From Fictibacillus arsenicus (GTDB taxonomy: Bacteria > Bacillota > Bacilli > Bacillales > Fictibacillaceae), in the NCBI RefSeq assembly GCF_001642935.1, contig NZ_CP016761.1, forward strand, positions 3,100,001-3,164,000: a stretch of 64,000 nt of DNA. Reading direction: 5' to 3'. The notes under the pieces are model-generated. The model saw only the letters and a program-made list of their open reading frames with translations. It was not told where the DNA came from and searched no databases. The first letter of the stretch is position 1. Every line of letters begins with the position of its first letter. A program made the position numbers and the translations under genes. Below are positions 43,565 to 53,395 of this stretch, one piece after another.

Positions 43565-44437
43565 ATGTCAAAGTGGTTAAGTATGATTTTTACCGTAATT
43601 CTCGTTTCAGTTATGACGATCAGTGGCAGCCAAACAACAGCTATCGCAAATGATTCATCTGCCGGTGGATTCCTGACAGAAGAAGGACTCCCTCCTCCAG
43701 GTGCCAATGACGCTTCCTGCAAGCCAAGTGCAGAGCACCCTGAACCTGTCGTCCTCGTACCCGGAACTTTTGAAACGATGGAAAGAAACTTTGTTAATTT
43801 AGCACCTCTGTTAAAAGAAAAAGGATATTGTGTTTATTCCTTAAATTACGGGTATACCGGTGCTGTACCTGCATCTGGTCCTATTGAGGATTCAGCTGCC
43901 GAACTTAAGACTTTTATAGATAACGTTTTGAACTTAACAGGAGCTCAAAAAGTTTCAATCGTCGGACATAGCCAAGGCGGAATGATGCCGCGTTATTATA
44001 TGAAGAACCTAGGTGGAGCTAAAAAAGTAGAGGATTTGATTGGACTTGTTCCATCAAATCATGGAACGGAAGGTGTTGCCGGGCTAACAAAGCTCACATC
44101 AACAGGAGCAGATCTTGCCTCATGCACAGCGTGCCAGCAGCAAGCAGCAGGTTCGGATTTTCTTCTGGAGCTTAATGAAGGTGACGAAACACCAGGCGAT
44201 GTATCATACACGGTGGTTACAACACGTAATGATGAGATTGTTGTTCCTTTCACCTCAGCCTTTTTAAAAGGAGAGACAGGGAACGTAACGAATATAACGA
44301 TCCAAGATTATTATCCGTACGATCAAATTGAGCATCAGAACATTGCTCAAGATCCACTTGCTTTTAATTTTGTTTTCGATGCACTCGAACATGAAGGACC
44401 TGCAGATCCCCAAAGGGCTGTCGGCATATTTAAGTAA
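43565..44437 (+). CDS. Secreted triacylglycerol lipase/esterase
   Basis: The 290-residue alpha/beta hydrolase has a signal peptide (1-28, ending AIAN) and the nucleophile elbow VGHSQGGM (Ser136). The oxyanion stretch PVVLVPGTFE (about 61-70) and SLNYGYTG (about 92-99) fit secreted lipases of actinobacterial and Bacillus type. The acid is probably the Asp in TTRNDEIVVP and the His in IEHQNIA. A CTAC pair may form a disulfide. ATG 43565 follows GAGGGATG. The leader contains an intrinsic terminator. Confidence 0.9.
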   Translation: MSKWLSMIFTVILVSVMTISGSQTTAIANDSSAGGFLTEEGLPPPGANDASCKPSAEHPEPVVLVPGTFETMERNFVNLAPLLKEKGYCVYSLNYGYTGAVPASGPIEDSAAELKTFIDNVLNLTGAQKVSIVGHSQGGMMPRYYMKNLGGAKKVEDLIGLVPSNHGTEGVAGLTKLTSTGADLASCTACQQQAAGSDFLLELNEGDETPGDVSYTVVTTRNDEIVVPFTSAFLKGETGNVTNITIQDYYPYDQIEHQNIAQDPLAFNFVFDALEHEGPADPQRAVGIFK

Positions 44438-44442
44438 CATAT

Positions 44443-44476
44443 AAGGGACCTCCAGTAACGGAAGTCCCTTTTTTTC
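44443..44476. terminator. Terminator between lipase and yuxH-like gene
   Basis: AAGGGACCTCC/GGAAGTCCCTT followed by TTTTTTT. It sits between convergent genes. Confidence 0.88.
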
Positions 44477-44477
44477 T

Positions 44478-45704
44478 TTATTGAACTGTACTTTCCGTAT
44501 GAGCATGAACAAATTGATCTGCTGTTAAAGTACTTGCTTGATAATTCATCAACAATTCAGCATCTGATGTCTGAAGTGCGCGGCATAGCTTTTGTAATTC
44601 GTCCCACTCCCCATGCTCAATACACTTTACTGCAGAAAGAGCCAAATTATACGTTTCATTTTTACCAACTAAAGCATCAGCCAGCTCATTTGTTATCGGC
44701 AGATCTTCAATGATATCTTTCATATTTTTGTTAAGGATCGTGTCTATCAGCGAAAACATGCCAAACATGTAAAGCTGATTTTTGTTTAATTCAAAAATAC
44801 TTGCTGTGCGCTCAAAGAAAGAAGCTCTCGTTAAGCTCATTTTCAATAATTCGGTTTGATTGTCTGCTTTTTTCATGCTGGACATCATAAGTATCATAAT
44901 CAATTTTTTTATCTCAAAAAGTCCTAGAAGCACAACAGCCTGCTTAATAGAGGTTACTTTGCTTTTAAAGAAAAACGTTCCCGAATTCATTACTTTTAAC
45001 AGCTTGTAAGACAAGGATAAATCTTGCTGAATGATGCTGCTGATCTCATCAATATTCGGGTCGGAAGAACTCAACTTATCTAACAGCTGCAAATAATTTG
45101 TAGGGATCGGATCAATATCTTTTCCTTGCAGAATGATCGGTTTACTGAAGAAATATCCTTGAAAGTACTCAAATCCCATAGCTTTGGCTTCTTCATATTC
45201 TTCTCTGCTTTCAATCTTCTCGGCAAGAAATGTCACTTTATTTTTATATGTCTCAACCATATCTTTAATATCTCCTCGGCTCATTGCTAAATAATCAATC
45301 TTAATAATATCAATGTACGGAAGAAGCGGTGAAAGATTCCTTTTAAAGGCTACATCATCTAGCGCAATAATATATCCTTTGCTTTTCAATTCTTTGCAAA
45401 CATTTAAAATTTCTTGAGTCAGATTTACAGTTTCTAATATTTCCACAACAATATACTCCGGCGAAATATATGTAGGAACCCGATTTAATAAAAGGTTTTC
45501 TGTAAAATTGATAAAACACTTTTTGCGATCCCCGACTTCCTTTATTCCAATTCCAGCAAAGCTGTTAACCATAACATCGACTGTGGCACTGTCATGATCC
45601 AATCCTTCATACCTGTTCGCTGTACTATTTCGATATAAAAGTTCGTAAGCAACAACATTCTCATCTCTATCTAAAATAGGCTGTCTGCCAATAAAAATAT
45701 CCAT
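44478..45704 (-). CDS. EAL-HDOD domain protein (YuxH-like)
   Basis: The 408-residue protein has an N-terminal EAL fold (about 1-205) and a C-terminal HDOD domain (about 210-400). The ELLYR (ExLxR) and VEILE motifs remain, but the DDFG-type metal loop reads DDVAFK, so c-di-GMP hydrolysis is doubtful; it more probably binds a nucleotide or partner. YuxH/YuxH-like proteins in B. subtilis are linked to c-di-GMP and motility only loosely. The ATG follows TTGGTGATTGAG. Divergent from the stress operon. Confidence 0.85.
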   Translation of the reverse strand: MDIFIGRQPILDRDENVVAYELLYRNSTANRYEGLDHDSATVDVMVNSFAGIGIKEVGDRKKCFINFTENLLLNRVPTYISPEYIVVEILETVNLTQEILNVCKELKSKGYIIALDDVAFKRNLSPLLPYIDIIKIDYLAMSRGDIKDMVETYKNKVTFLAEKIESREEYEEAKAMGFEYFQGYFFSKPIILQGKDIDPIPTNYLQLLDKLSSSDPNIDEISSIIQQDLSLSYKLLKVMNSGTFFFKSKVTSIKQAVVLLGLFEIKKLIMILMMSSMKKADNQTELLKMSLTRASFFERTASIFELNKNQLYMFGMFSLIDTILNKNMKDIIEDLPITNELADALVGKNETYNLALSAVKCIEHGEWDELQKLCRALQTSDAELLMNYQASTLTADQFVHAHTESTVQ

Positions 45705-45895
45705 TTCTCAATCACCAATTCACTATTTATTGTACTAAAGTTAAGTTATTTATAATTTCCTTAATATAGACATCAAACCATAAAATGTAAATAAAGACAA
45801 TAAACATTAATCTGTTAAAAATAACCATTTCGTCATTACAATTTACATTTGATGTAAGAATTTATGGTAACTTCGACTCAAAAAAGTACTAAAAC

Positions 45896-45921
45896 GTTTC
45901 ATTGCATCCGTCTTTGGGAAC
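45896..45921 (+). promoter_or_regulatory. Candidate sigma-B promoter of the stress operon
   Basis: GTTTCA, 14 bp, GGGAAC is close to sigma-B (GTTTAA-N12-15-GGGWAW). It lies 40 bp before the start of a general stress protein gene. Confidence 0.55.
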
Positions 45922-45960
45922 AAAACCTACGTAGTAATCATCTCACAAAGGAGGAAGTCA

Positions 45961-46491
45961 ATGGATAAGCATAATAAAGTAGTAGGCGTTTTCCGAACAG
46001 AAGATGATGCAATTGACGCAATCAAGGAATTAAGAGCACAAGGTTATAACGAAAATGACATCTCAGTAATTGCAAAGGATAAAAAGGAAGTTAAACAGAT
46101 TCATGAAGAAACAGGCACGAAAGCTCCCCAGGGGGCTGCCACCGGAATGGCTACAGGCGGAGTACTGGGTGGTCTGGGCGGATTGCTTCTTGGAGCAGGC
46201 GCACTTGCTATTCCTGGAATCGGACCGATTGTAGCTGCTGGACCAATTGCAGCTGCTCTTGGTGGTGCTGCTGTCGGTGCAGGAGCAGGAGGAATCGTAG
46301 GTGCTCTAGTGGGCTTAGGTATTCCTGAGAAAGAAGCGAAAGAGTATGAGGAAGCCGTCGAGGGCGGTGATATTCTCGTACTTGTTGATGCCAGTGAAGT
46401 AGATCGTCACAGACAAGTAAACGATACATTCCGCACGTACCGTTCTACGAATGCTCATCGTTATGAAGATTCTTATTCCAATAAATATTAG
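45961..46491 (+). CDS. General stress protein 17M/YflT-like with glycine-zipper region
   Basis: The 176-residue product has an N-terminal stress protein 17M domain (about 5-45: KVVGVFRTEDDAIDAIKEL) and a long Gly/Ala-rich region (about 58-120) with glycine-zipper spacing that could insert in or associate with membranes. The C-terminal part (about 120-150) is acidic. Members are sigma-B controlled in Bacillus, and a sigma-B-like promoter is present. ATG follows AAAGGAGGAAG. CsbD-type gene follows 18 bp later. Confidence 0.85.
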   Translation: MDKHNKVVGVFRTEDDAIDAIKELRAQGYNENDISVIAKDKKEVKQIHEETGTKAPQGAATGMATGGVLGGLGGLLLGAGALAIPGIGPIVAAGPIAAALGGAAVGAGAGGIVGALVGLGIPEKEAKEYEEAVEGGDILVLVDASEVDRHRQVNDTFRTYRSTNAHRYEDSYSNKY

Positions 46492-46509
46492 AATGGAGGA
46501 TGATTAAAG

Positions 46510-46716
46510 ATGAAAAACGATACTATGGAAGGCAAGTGGAAACAACTCAAAGGCGAAGCTAAGAAACAGTGGGGAAATTTAACCGATGATGATTACGATC
46601 AAGCGCAAGGAGATCGTGAAAAAATGATCGGAAAGATTCAGGAACGTCACGGAAAAACAAGAGAAGATGCTGAACGCGAGTACGATGACTGGCACCGCAG
46701 ATTCGGACAGTATTAA
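46510..46716 (+). CDS. CsbD family stress protein
   Basis: The 68-residue hydrophilic protein has the CsbD core MEGKWKQLKGEAKKQWGNL (about 5-23) followed by LTDDDYDQAQGDREKM. CsbD proteins are general stress proteins, in Bacillus under sigma-B; molecular function unknown. The ATG follows GGAGGATG. It is probably cotranscribed with the preceding gene and is followed by a terminator. Confidence 0.9.
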   Translation: MKNDTMEGKWKQLKGEAKKQWGNLTDDDYDQAQGDREKMIGKIQERHGKTREDAEREYDDWHRRFGQY

Positions 46717-46726
46717 AAATAGTTGA

Positions 46727-46760
46727 ACCCCGTCAGATTTTTTATCTGGCGGGATTTTTA
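46727..46760. terminator. Terminator of the stress operon
   Basis: CCCGTCAGAT/ATCTGGCGGG with TTTTT loop and trailing TTTTT. It lies between convergent genes. Confidence 0.88.
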
Positions 46761-46763
46761 TAG

Positions 46764-47822
46764 TTAATAATCAAGCAAAGATTGCAGCTTGTCTTTGTCT
46801 AGAACTTTAACAAGCTCTACAACTAGTTTCGCGCAGTTTTCCAAATCACACTTACTAATCATCGATGTGTGACTGTGTATGTAACGCGCCGCAACACCTA
46901 TAACAATACTTGGAATCCCCTTTTTAAAGAGATGAAATTTACCCGCATCTGTTCCTCCCCCAAGCATAACATCTACTTGATACGGAATATTGTTTTTTTC
47001 AGCAACCTCAATAATCAGGTCACGGAATGCTGTGTGCGGAATCATAGATGAATCCAAAAATGTAATCAGAGGACCTTCCCCTAGTTTTGCTTTGTTGGCA
47101 TTACCACCTGGACCGTCCTCTGCTACACCTACATCAAGTGCTATAGCTACGTCCGGATCCATAATATAAGGTGCCGTTAATGCTCCTCGCAAACCAACCT
47201 CTTCCTGAACGGTTGCTCCGCTATAAACTGTGTTGGGGTGGTCTATTCCATGAAGCTGTTTAAGAACTTGGATGGCGGTATAACATCCTGCTCTATTATC
47301 GAGTGCTTTTGCGAGAATTGTATCATTGTTGGGCATTAATTCAAATGGACAGATTGGAAGGATTGGATCCCCCACTTTGATCCCCCATTGTTTCACTTGA
47401 TCTTTGTCATTTGCTCCAATATCAATAAACATTTCTTTCATCGGGTATACTTTATTCCGTTCTTCTGGCTGCAGAACGTGAGGCGCTTTGGAACCTACAA
47501 CGCCTGTAAACGTTTTGTTCTTAGTGACCACCTGAACACGTTGCGCCAAAAGCACCTGAGACCACCATCCGCCAAGTGGAACAAAACGCAGATATCCATC
47601 TTTTGTTATTTCACTGACCATGAATCCTACTTCATCCATATGTCCTGCCAACAAAATTTTCGGTCCCTCTTCTGCACCTTTTTTTTCTCCAAAAATACTG
47701 CCAAGATGATCTGTCAGCAAATTAGACCCAGTTTGGTTGATTTCCCTTTTCATGATGGCACGAATTGCTTTTTCAAATCCAGGGGCACCGTTTGTTTCAG
47801 TTAATTCCACTAATAAATCCAT
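46764..47822 (-). CDS. M42 family metallopeptidase (glutamyl aminopeptidase-like)
   Basis: The 352-residue dinuclear zinc aminopeptidase resembles YsdC/PepA of the M42 (TET) family. Visible sites: LAGHMDEVGFMV (about 57-68), AKALDNRAGCYTAI (about 171-184) with the bridging Asp, VQEEVGLRGA (about 207-216) with the catalytic Glu pair and RYIHSHTSM (about 313-321). It degrades peptides in the cytoplasm. A perfect stem-loop includes its ribosome binding site. Confidence 0.92.
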   Translation of the reverse strand: MDLLVELTETNGAPGFEKAIRAIMKREINQTGSNLLTDHLGSIFGEKKGAEEGPKILLAGHMDEVGFMVSEITKDGYLRFVPLGGWWSQVLLAQRVQVVTKNKTFTGVVGSKAPHVLQPEERNKVYPMKEMFIDIGANDKDQVKQWGIKVGDPILPICPFELMPNNDTILAKALDNRAGCYTAIQVLKQLHGIDHPNTVYSGATVQEEVGLRGALTAPYIMDPDVAIALDVGVAEDGPGGNANKAKLGEGPLITFLDSSMIPHTAFRDLIIEVAEKNNIPYQVDVMLGGGTDAGKFHLFKKGIPSIVIGVAARYIHSHTSMISKCDLENCAKLVVELVKVLDKDKLQSLLDY

Positions 47823-47830
47823 TAATTTTC

Positions 47831-47854
47831 ACCATCCTATTTATATAGGATGGT
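47831..47854 (-). promoter_or_regulatory. Perfect hairpin containing the ribosome binding site of the M42 gene
   Basis: ACCATCCTAT, loop of four, ATAGGATGGT. On the minus strand the second arm holds AGGATGGT, the Shine-Dalgarno eight bases before ATG 47822. It could hide the site in RNA or be a protein-binding palindrome in DNA. Confidence 0.5.
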
Positions 47855-48011
47855 AAAAATGGTTCGGAAATATTACATAAAATGTCTACCTTAATATAAA
47901 CTCTTAATTAATTTTAACTATCCATTTACACATAAAGAAAGTACTCATCCTCTCAGATAAGTACGATCAAAAAAGTTATGGGTAATCAAACTTCAAAAAA
48001 AATTAATCTTA

Positions 48012-48749
48012 TTAGAGTGTAAACCATCCTCCAGGTTCTAAATCTTCACAATTTCTGTTTTTTTTGCTTTTTTTCTTTTTCTTACAAAAATCTTTCTCGC
48101 ACCATGAACTAGAAGATGAAGATTCTTGTTTACACCAAAAAAAGTGTGAGCTAGAAGAGGACTCTTTCTTACAGCATTTAGAAGATGATTCTTTTTTGCA
48201 ATCATGTTTCTTTCTATCATCATCTTTCTTTTTGCAATCATCTTTCTTTTTCCCGCAAGGATTTTCTTTTTTACAGCATAAAATTCTGCAATTGCTGCTT
48301 TCGTCGTCACCAGGTTCACCAGCTTGAGTAATAAAGTTAATAGATCCAATTGGGATGGTTACAATATTTAAATCATCTTCTTCAACAATTTGAATGGATC
48401 GTCGGTTAACAGCTGTAAGAACGCCCTGAATTGTTTCTTCTCCTCCATCGTTAACTTCTACCTGGCAATTGATCAATTTTCTTAAAATACCTCGGAAAGT
48501 ATCATTGCATACTTTTTTCCGATCTTTTTGGCAGCAGTTCTTATCAGAAACTACTGCAATGTTTCTAAGATTGCATAGCGGTATATAGAACACTTTATTA
48601 TCGTCATCTTTGATCGCAATGAAATCTCGTCCAACGCATACAAGCTTACCCTCTATTTCTATGTCTTCAAACCCTTCGTTGGCTATGACACGCTTACATA
48701 AAAATTGTGCTACCTCTCGAGCCGAGAGTGTGTTGTTCCTACAATTCAA
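48012..48749 (-). CDS. CotB-like spore coat protein with Ser/Lys/Cys-rich tail
   Basis: The 245-residue product has two related small beta-barrel repeats in the N-terminal 145 residues (GKLVCVGRDFIAIKDDDNK and GVLTAVNRRSIQIVEEDD, each ending in a PL/PI-N-I segment), like the repeats of CotB. The tail (about 155-235) is low-complexity Lys, Ser, Cys and Asp with several SSSS runs and about a dozen Cys. In B. subtilis the CotB tail is phosphorylated by CotH. Start is TTG 48749 after AGGAGGAAG. A sigma-K-type promoter lies upstream. The CotB link is by layout only. Confidence 0.65.
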   Translation of the reverse strand: MNCRNNTLSAREVAQFLCKRVIANEGFEDIEIEGKLVCVGRDFIAIKDDDNKVFYIPLCNLRNIAVVSDKNCCQKDRKKVCNDTFRGILRKLINCQVEVNDGGEETIQGVLTAVNRRSIQIVEEDDLNIVTIPIGSINFITQAGEPGDDESSNCRILCCKKENPCGKKKDDCKKKDDDRKKHDCKKESSSKCCKKESSSSSHFFWCKQESSSSSSWCEKDFCKKKKKSKKNRNCEDLEPGGWFTL

Positions 48750-48785
48750 AAAACTTCCTCCTGAAAATAATATTTCTTGTCCATG

Positions 48786-48813
48786 TATAATATGTAAGAA
48801 ATCATAAAAAGGT
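48786..48813 (-). promoter_or_regulatory. Candidate sigma-K promoter of the coat protein gene
   Basis: On the minus strand AC, 17 bases, CATATTATA matches AC-N16/17-CATANNNTA at every fixed position. It is about 40 bp before the TTG start. Confidence 0.55.
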
Positions 48814-49137
48814 ATAGGTAACTTGTCTATATTTCTTGATTTTCAAGAGAGTTTTTTAGAATTTATGTGGAAATCAATTAAATAAAGTGGTGGAGATGGG
48901 TTATGGCATACTTGTTGATTGCTGACTTATTTGTCTTCAATTTTTTATGAGTCTTCATCTTAATTTATAGGCTTTTCGACAAAACCACACTCTCCTATCC
49001 GCTGTTGAAAATAAAAACAAGACGAACATAATCGTATACGAGGTGGCTTCAAACTTTCGTTCCTGCTAAGATCGATTTTTCACTTGTCACAGAGTTAATC
49101 ATTTCTCTGCTAACAAGTTGCACTCTTTAAAAAGAAT
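48814..49137. other. Gene-free stretch between the coat gene promoter and tmRNA terminator
   Basis: About 320 bp of AT-rich sequence with no ribosome site plus open frame, no clear hairpin and no repeat. I see no feature in it. Confidence 0.4.
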
Positions 49138-49177
49138 AAAAAAAGCATAAAACTTCCAAACGGAAGGTTTATGCTTT
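49138..49177 (-). terminator. Terminator of tmRNA
   Basis: AAAGCATAAAACTTCC/GGAAGGTTTATGCTTT with a four-base loop, followed on the minus strand by TTTTTT. It lies 42 bp after the tmRNA 3' end. Confidence 0.88.
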
Positions 49178-49218
49178 ATGTCACATTAAATAATGCTGAT
49201 TTGTTTCCACCTATGTAT

Positions 49219-49579
49219 TGGTGGAGACGGTGGGAGTCGAACCCACGTCCAAAGATATTGGCACTTAAGCTTCTACGAGTGTAGTCGGTTTATTCGCGTT
49301 TCGCGAATCCATCTGCCAGCCGACAGGCGTCCAGATCGCTAGCCTGATTATTCTCTTCCATCGTCCTCAGGCGGAGGACAACCGGCGTAGCCCACTAAGA
49401 GTGAGTCCCTTACCCTACCACATGGGCGATGGAGGGAGGAACAGCTAAAGTGCTATTACGCAGCTAAAGCTAAGTTGTTGTTTGTTTTGCCAGTTATTGG
49501 CTTTGGCGTTTTAACGAGGCCGACCCCCTCGACTCGCAACTTAAGCTCAAACTACCCCTGTCGAATCCGTAACGTCCCC
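49219..49579 (-). ncRNA. ssrA: tmRNA (SsrA)
   Basis: The 361-nt RNA starts GGGGACGTTACGGATTCGAC and ends with a tRNA-Ala-like arm GGGTTCGACTCCC and encoded CCA; the ends pair as GGGGACG/CGTCTCC. The tag frame (49491-49456) reads GKTNNNLALAA then TAA TAG, so the full tag is AGKTNNNLALAA. This is shorter than the recalled B. subtilis tag, which has SFNQ after GKTN. It rescues stalled ribosomes with SmpB, encoded directly upstream. Confidence 0.97.
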
Positions 49580-49719
49580 ATTATAAAATGGTGTGCAGAA
49601 ACTTAATTCTGCCGCTACCGGAGAGAGATAAAAGCTTATTTGCTCTTATTCACTTGTGTACTCAGTATAACATTTTTGGTGCACCGCCTCAATTGTAAGT
49701 TCCTGTAAGAACAGCCAAT

Positions 49720-50187
49720 TTAGACTTTTTGTCGATCACGGAATGCGCGTTCGATTTCACGCTTTGCATCTTTCTTCTTCAGATCATCACGCTTGTCATA
49801 ATGCTTTTTACCTTTAGCCAAACCAATTAAAAGCTTAGCAAAGCCATTTTTAAGATACATTTTCAAAGGAACAATGGAATACCCTTGTTCTTTTGTTGCA
49901 CCTAAAAGCTTGTTTATTTCCTTGCGATGCAAAAGCAGCTTTCTAGTACGAAGCGGATCGTGGTTGTAACGATTTCCTTGTTCGTACGTGCTGATATGCA
50001 TGTTGTGCAGAAACAACTCGCCGTTTTGCACGCGGGCAAATGAATCTTTAAGGTTTGCCCGTCCTGCGCGTATGGATTTTATCTCCGTGCCCTGAAGGAC
50101 AATTCCAGCTTCAAATGTTTCTTCGACGTGGTAATCGTGCCGCGCTTTTTTATTTTGTGCGACTACTTTCCCTTCTCCTTTTGGCAT
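49720..50187 (-). CDS. smpB: SsrA-binding protein SmpB
   Basis: The 155-residue protein binds tmRNA and places it in the stalled ribosome. Its OB-fold core has [17 protein letters not shown] (about 26-42) and [17 protein letters not shown] (about 71-87), and the C-terminal tail is basic ([17 protein letters not shown]). It lies between rnr and ssrA as in other Bacillus. ATG follows GGGGAGGATTG. Confidence 0.96.
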   Translation of the reverse strand: MPKGEGKVVAQNKKARHDYHVEETFEAGIVLQGTEIKSIRAGRANLKDSFARVQNGELFLHNMHISTYEQGNRYNHDPLRTRKLLLHRKEINKLLGATKEQGYSIVPLKMYLKNGFAKLLIGLAKGKKHYDKRDDLKKKDAKREIERAFRDRQKV

Positions 50188-50288
50188 GTAAACTCAATCC
50201 TCCCCACAGCAAGTGAACTTTAATTATAGCAATTTGGTCAAATAACGTCAAGGTTCACCATGATAGATGAACCTTGATCATCAACCTA

Positions 50289-52607
50289 TTATTTCTTCTT
50301 TTTCTTGCCTTTCTTTTTAGCCACAGGCTTATAAAACGGCTTTTTCTTGCCCTTTTTAGAATCCTGAGGGCCGCTGGAACGATCAGACTCACTATTACGG
50401 CTCTTGCTGCGTCTTCCTCGTCCTCGTTTTGGTGTGTCACCGATATCAATGACTTGCTGGCGGTCTTTATGACGCTTGCGTGGTGTTCCTTTCATACCGA
50501 CGATTTCAAAATCAATCGCGCGCTCATCAACGTTTACGTTCACAACCCGGATTGAAATCTCGTCACCGATTCGGAACACGTTACCTGTGCGCTCTCCGAT
50601 CATGGCCATAAACTTCTCATCAAAACGATAATAATCGTCTGTTAAGTAGCTGACATGCACAAGTCCTTCGATTGTGTTCGGCAGCTCGACAAAAAGGCCG
50701 AAGTTTGTAACAGAACTGATCACGCCATCAAACTCTTCCCCAACTTTATCAAGCATGAACTGTGCTTTCTTCAGTTCGTCCGTTTCACGTTCAGCATCAA
50801 CAGCACGTCGTTCCATTCCTGAAGAGTGCTTTGCGATACCCGGCAGCTCTGCTTTCCAGTGGCTTACCGTTTTTGGACCTGTATCTTTTTCAAACAGATA
50901 CGTACGGATCAATCTGTGAACGATTAAATCAGGATAACGCCGGATAGGCGAAGTGAAATGAGTATAGAATTCAGTAGCTAAGCCATAGTGGCCCAGTGAC
51001 ATATGATCGTATTTCGCCTGTTTCATGGAACGAAGCATGATCTTGCTGATAACCATCTCTTCTGGCTCGCCTCTAACTGTTTCCAGAAGCTGCTGAAGAC
51101 TGCGCGGATGAATATCGCTCGCAGAACCTTTTAATGCGTAACCGAACATCCCGATAAATTCCAAGAATCGTTCAAGCTTGCCTTCGTCTGGATCTTCGTG
51201 GATACGATACATGAACGGAAGCTCCAGCTCGTGGAAATGCTGAGCAACGGTTTCGTTGGCACAAAGCATAAATTCCTCGATCAGCTTTTCAGCAACTGAA
51301 CGTTCACGCAGAACGACATCCTGCGGATCGCTATTTTCATCTACTAGAACTTTTGCTTCTGAAAAATCAAAGTCAATCGCACCGCGGGCAAAACGTTTTT
51401 TACGTAAAACTTCTGCCAGCTCGCCCATCAGCTTAAAGAATGGAATTAAAGGCTCATAGCGCTTAGAAACTTCTTCATCTTCATCCTGCAAAATTTTACG
51501 GACGTCTGAATAAGTCATTCGTTCTGTTGTTTTAATGACACTCGGGAAGATATCGTGTTTAATTACTTCACCGTCATGATTGATTTCCATCTCACAAGAG
51601 ATCGTCAAACGGTCAACTTTCGGGTTCAATGAACATATTCCATTTGATAGACGATGTGGAATCATCGGGATAACCCGGTCTACTAAGTACACACTCGTAC
51701 CTCGTTCACGTGCTTCTTTATCGATTGCTGACTCTTCCGTTACATAGTGAGTAACATCAGCAATATGAACGCCAAGCTTATAATGACCGTTCGGCAATTT
51801 TATAACATGAACTGCGTCATCCAAGTCCTTTGCGTCAGCTCCATCAATCGTCACGATCGTTTCATTTCGAAGATCGCGGCGTCCTTCAATATCTTTCGGA
51901 TCGATTTCGTCTGGCGTATTGTGCGCTTGTTCTAATGCTTCTTCAGGGAATTCCCTTGGCAGTCCGTGCTTAAAAATAACAGAGATAATGTCCACACCCG
52001 GATCATTTTTATGCCCGATAATATGGATGATCTCACCTTCAGCACTGTTTCGGCCTTCTGGGTATTTCGTTATTTTCACAACGACTTTATGTCCTTCTAC
52101 AGCACCGTTCACGCCTTCTGCTGGAATGAAGATGTCATTCGGGATTCGTTTGTCGTCAGCCACCACAAAACCGAACCTGCGGCTTTCTTGGAATGTACCG
52201 ACTACTTCAGTTACGCCGCGCTCTAAAATGCGGATAATCGTTCCTTCTGGACGTGAACCTGAAGAGGTGTTGTTTAAACGGACTAGAACGGTATCACCGC
52301 TCATCGCACCATTCATATCTGATTGAGAGATATACACATCTTTTTGTTCGCTGTCTTCAGGGATTAAAAACGCAAAACCTTTTGCATGCCCTTGTACGCG
52401 CCCTTTGATCAGGCTCATTTTTTCTGGAAGACCGTAACGGTTCGTTCGTGTTCTGACTACCGAACCTTCATCTTCCAGTTGGTTAAGTGTTAAAACCAGT
52501 TCTTTGAAAGCTTCAGCATCCGGCAGTTGAAGAGCTTCTTCAATCTCGGTTACTGTCATCGGCTTTTCCGATTCTTTCATGAGCTGGAGTATTTGCAGTT
52601 TATCCAA
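50289..52607 (-). CDS. rnr: Ribonuclease R
   Basis: The 772-residue processive 3'-5' exoribonuclease degrades structured RNA and, with tmRNA/SmpB, defective mRNAs. It has an N-terminal winged helix (about 5-60), cold-shock domains (about 65-200), an RNB catalytic domain (about 245-575) with metal-binding Asp in [12 protein letters not shown] (255-266), an S1 domain (about 625-705) and a Lys-rich tail (about 710-772, ending KKKGKKKKK). The start is TTG 52607 after AAGGAGGTC. Confidence 0.97.
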   Translation of the reverse strand: MDKLQILQLMKESEKPMTVTEIEEALQLPDAEAFKELVLTLNQLEDEGSVVRTRTNRYGLPEKMSLIKGRVQGHAKGFAFLIPEDSEQKDVYISQSDMNGAMSGDTVLVRLNNTSSGSRPEGTIIRILERGVTEVVGTFQESRRFGFVVADDKRIPNDIFIPAEGVNGAVEGHKVVVKITKYPEGRNSAEGEIIHIIGHKNDPGVDIISVIFKHGLPREFPEEALEQAHNTPDEIDPKDIEGRRDLRNETIVTIDGADAKDLDDAVHVIKLPNGHYKLGVHIADVTHYVTEESAIDKEARERGTSVYLVDRVIPMIPHRLSNGICSLNPKVDRLTISCEMEINHDGEVIKHDIFPSVIKTTERMTYSDVRKILQDEDEEVSKRYEPLIPFFKLMGELAEVLRKKRFARGAIDFDFSEAKVLVDENSDPQDVVLRERSVAEKLIEEFMLCANETVAQHFHELELPFMYRIHEDPDEGKLERFLEFIGMFGYALKGSASDIHPRSLQQLLETVRGEPEEMVISKIMLRSMKQAKYDHMSLGHYGLATEFYTHFTSPIRRYPDLIVHRLIRTYLFEKDTGPKTVSHWKAELPGIAKHSSGMERRAVDAERETDELKKAQFMLDKVGEEFDGVISSVTNFGLFVELPNTIEGLVHVSYLTDDYYRFDEKFMAMIGERTGNVFRIGDEISIRVVNVNVDERAIDFEIVGMKGTPRKRHKDRQQVIDIGDTPKRGRGRRSKSRNSESDRSSGPQDSKKGKKKPFYKPVAKKKGKKKKK

Positions 52608-52636
52608 AAACTGACCTCCTTTTTAAGGAAAAGGCT

Positions 52637-53383
52637 CTATTCAGACCAGTCCAGGTCTTCTAAGAATGCATAAACGTCTTCATGCAATTGTTCTTTTTCC
52701 TTGTCTAATGTAATGACGTGTGTTGAATTTTCGTACCATTTTAAATCTTTTTTTTCACTTTCAACTTCGTTATAAATAATATTTGCAGAATCTGTGTTAA
52801 TCATTTCATCATGTCTAGCCTGCACCACAAACGTAGGTGCGTATACAAGGTCTACCGAATTTCTTACGCTTTTAAGGAGCTCTTGGAGCGCTTTTAGCGT
52901 ATTCATCGGTGTTTTCTTAAACTCTTCCATTTCTTGTTCAATTTGTTCAGGAGATTTTTGTTCACGCTTTTTATATTCTTCGGCGTACTCACAAACCCCT
53001 TTATACATTACTTCCTCGCTTTTGATGTACATAGGTGCGCACATTGGGACAACGGCTTTCACAGGCTGTTCAGTTGCGAGTTTTAATGAAAATACGCCTC
53101 CAAGGGAAAGTCCGACAACCGCAATTTCGTCATACCCTTTTTCTTTTAAGTGGTTGTATCCGCCGATTACATCTTCCCACCAGTCATCTGGCCCTGTATG
53201 AACGAGTTCTTCAGGTGGAACCGCGTGTCCTTTATATTGTGGTGCGTGGCACGTGTAGCCTTTCTTTTGAAGGAATCTCCCCATCATTCTTACGTCCGCT
53301 GAACTGCCGGTAAATCCGTGCAGCATTAGGACTGCCCGCTTTCCTCCCTCAAAGAAAAACGGTTTTGGTGCTGTGATTTTCAT
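52637..53383 (-). CDS. est: Carboxylesterase, Est30/YvaK type
   Basis: The 248-residue alpha/beta hydrolase has a complete triad: Ser93 in GLSLGG, Asp192 in RHDEMI and His222 in STHVITLD. It corresponds to the thermostable Est30 of Geobacillus and YvaK of B. subtilis, acting on short acyl esters; its biological substrate is not known. It lies between secG and rnr in the usual order, 29 bp upstream of rnr. Confidence 0.95.
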   Translation of the reverse strand: MKITAPKPFFFEGGKRAVLMLHGFTGSSADVRMMGRFLQKKGYTCHAPQYKGHAVPPEELVHTGPDDWWEDVIGGYNHLKEKGYDEIAVVGLSLGGVFSLKLATEQPVKAVVPMCAPMYIKSEEVMYKGVCEYAEEYKKREQKSPEQIEQEMEEFKKTPMNTLKALQELLKSVRNSVDLVYAPTFVVQARHDEMINTDSANIIYNEVESEKKDLKWYENSTHVITLDKEKEQLHEDVYAFLEDLDWSE

Positions 53384-53395
53384 GATGTTTCTCTC

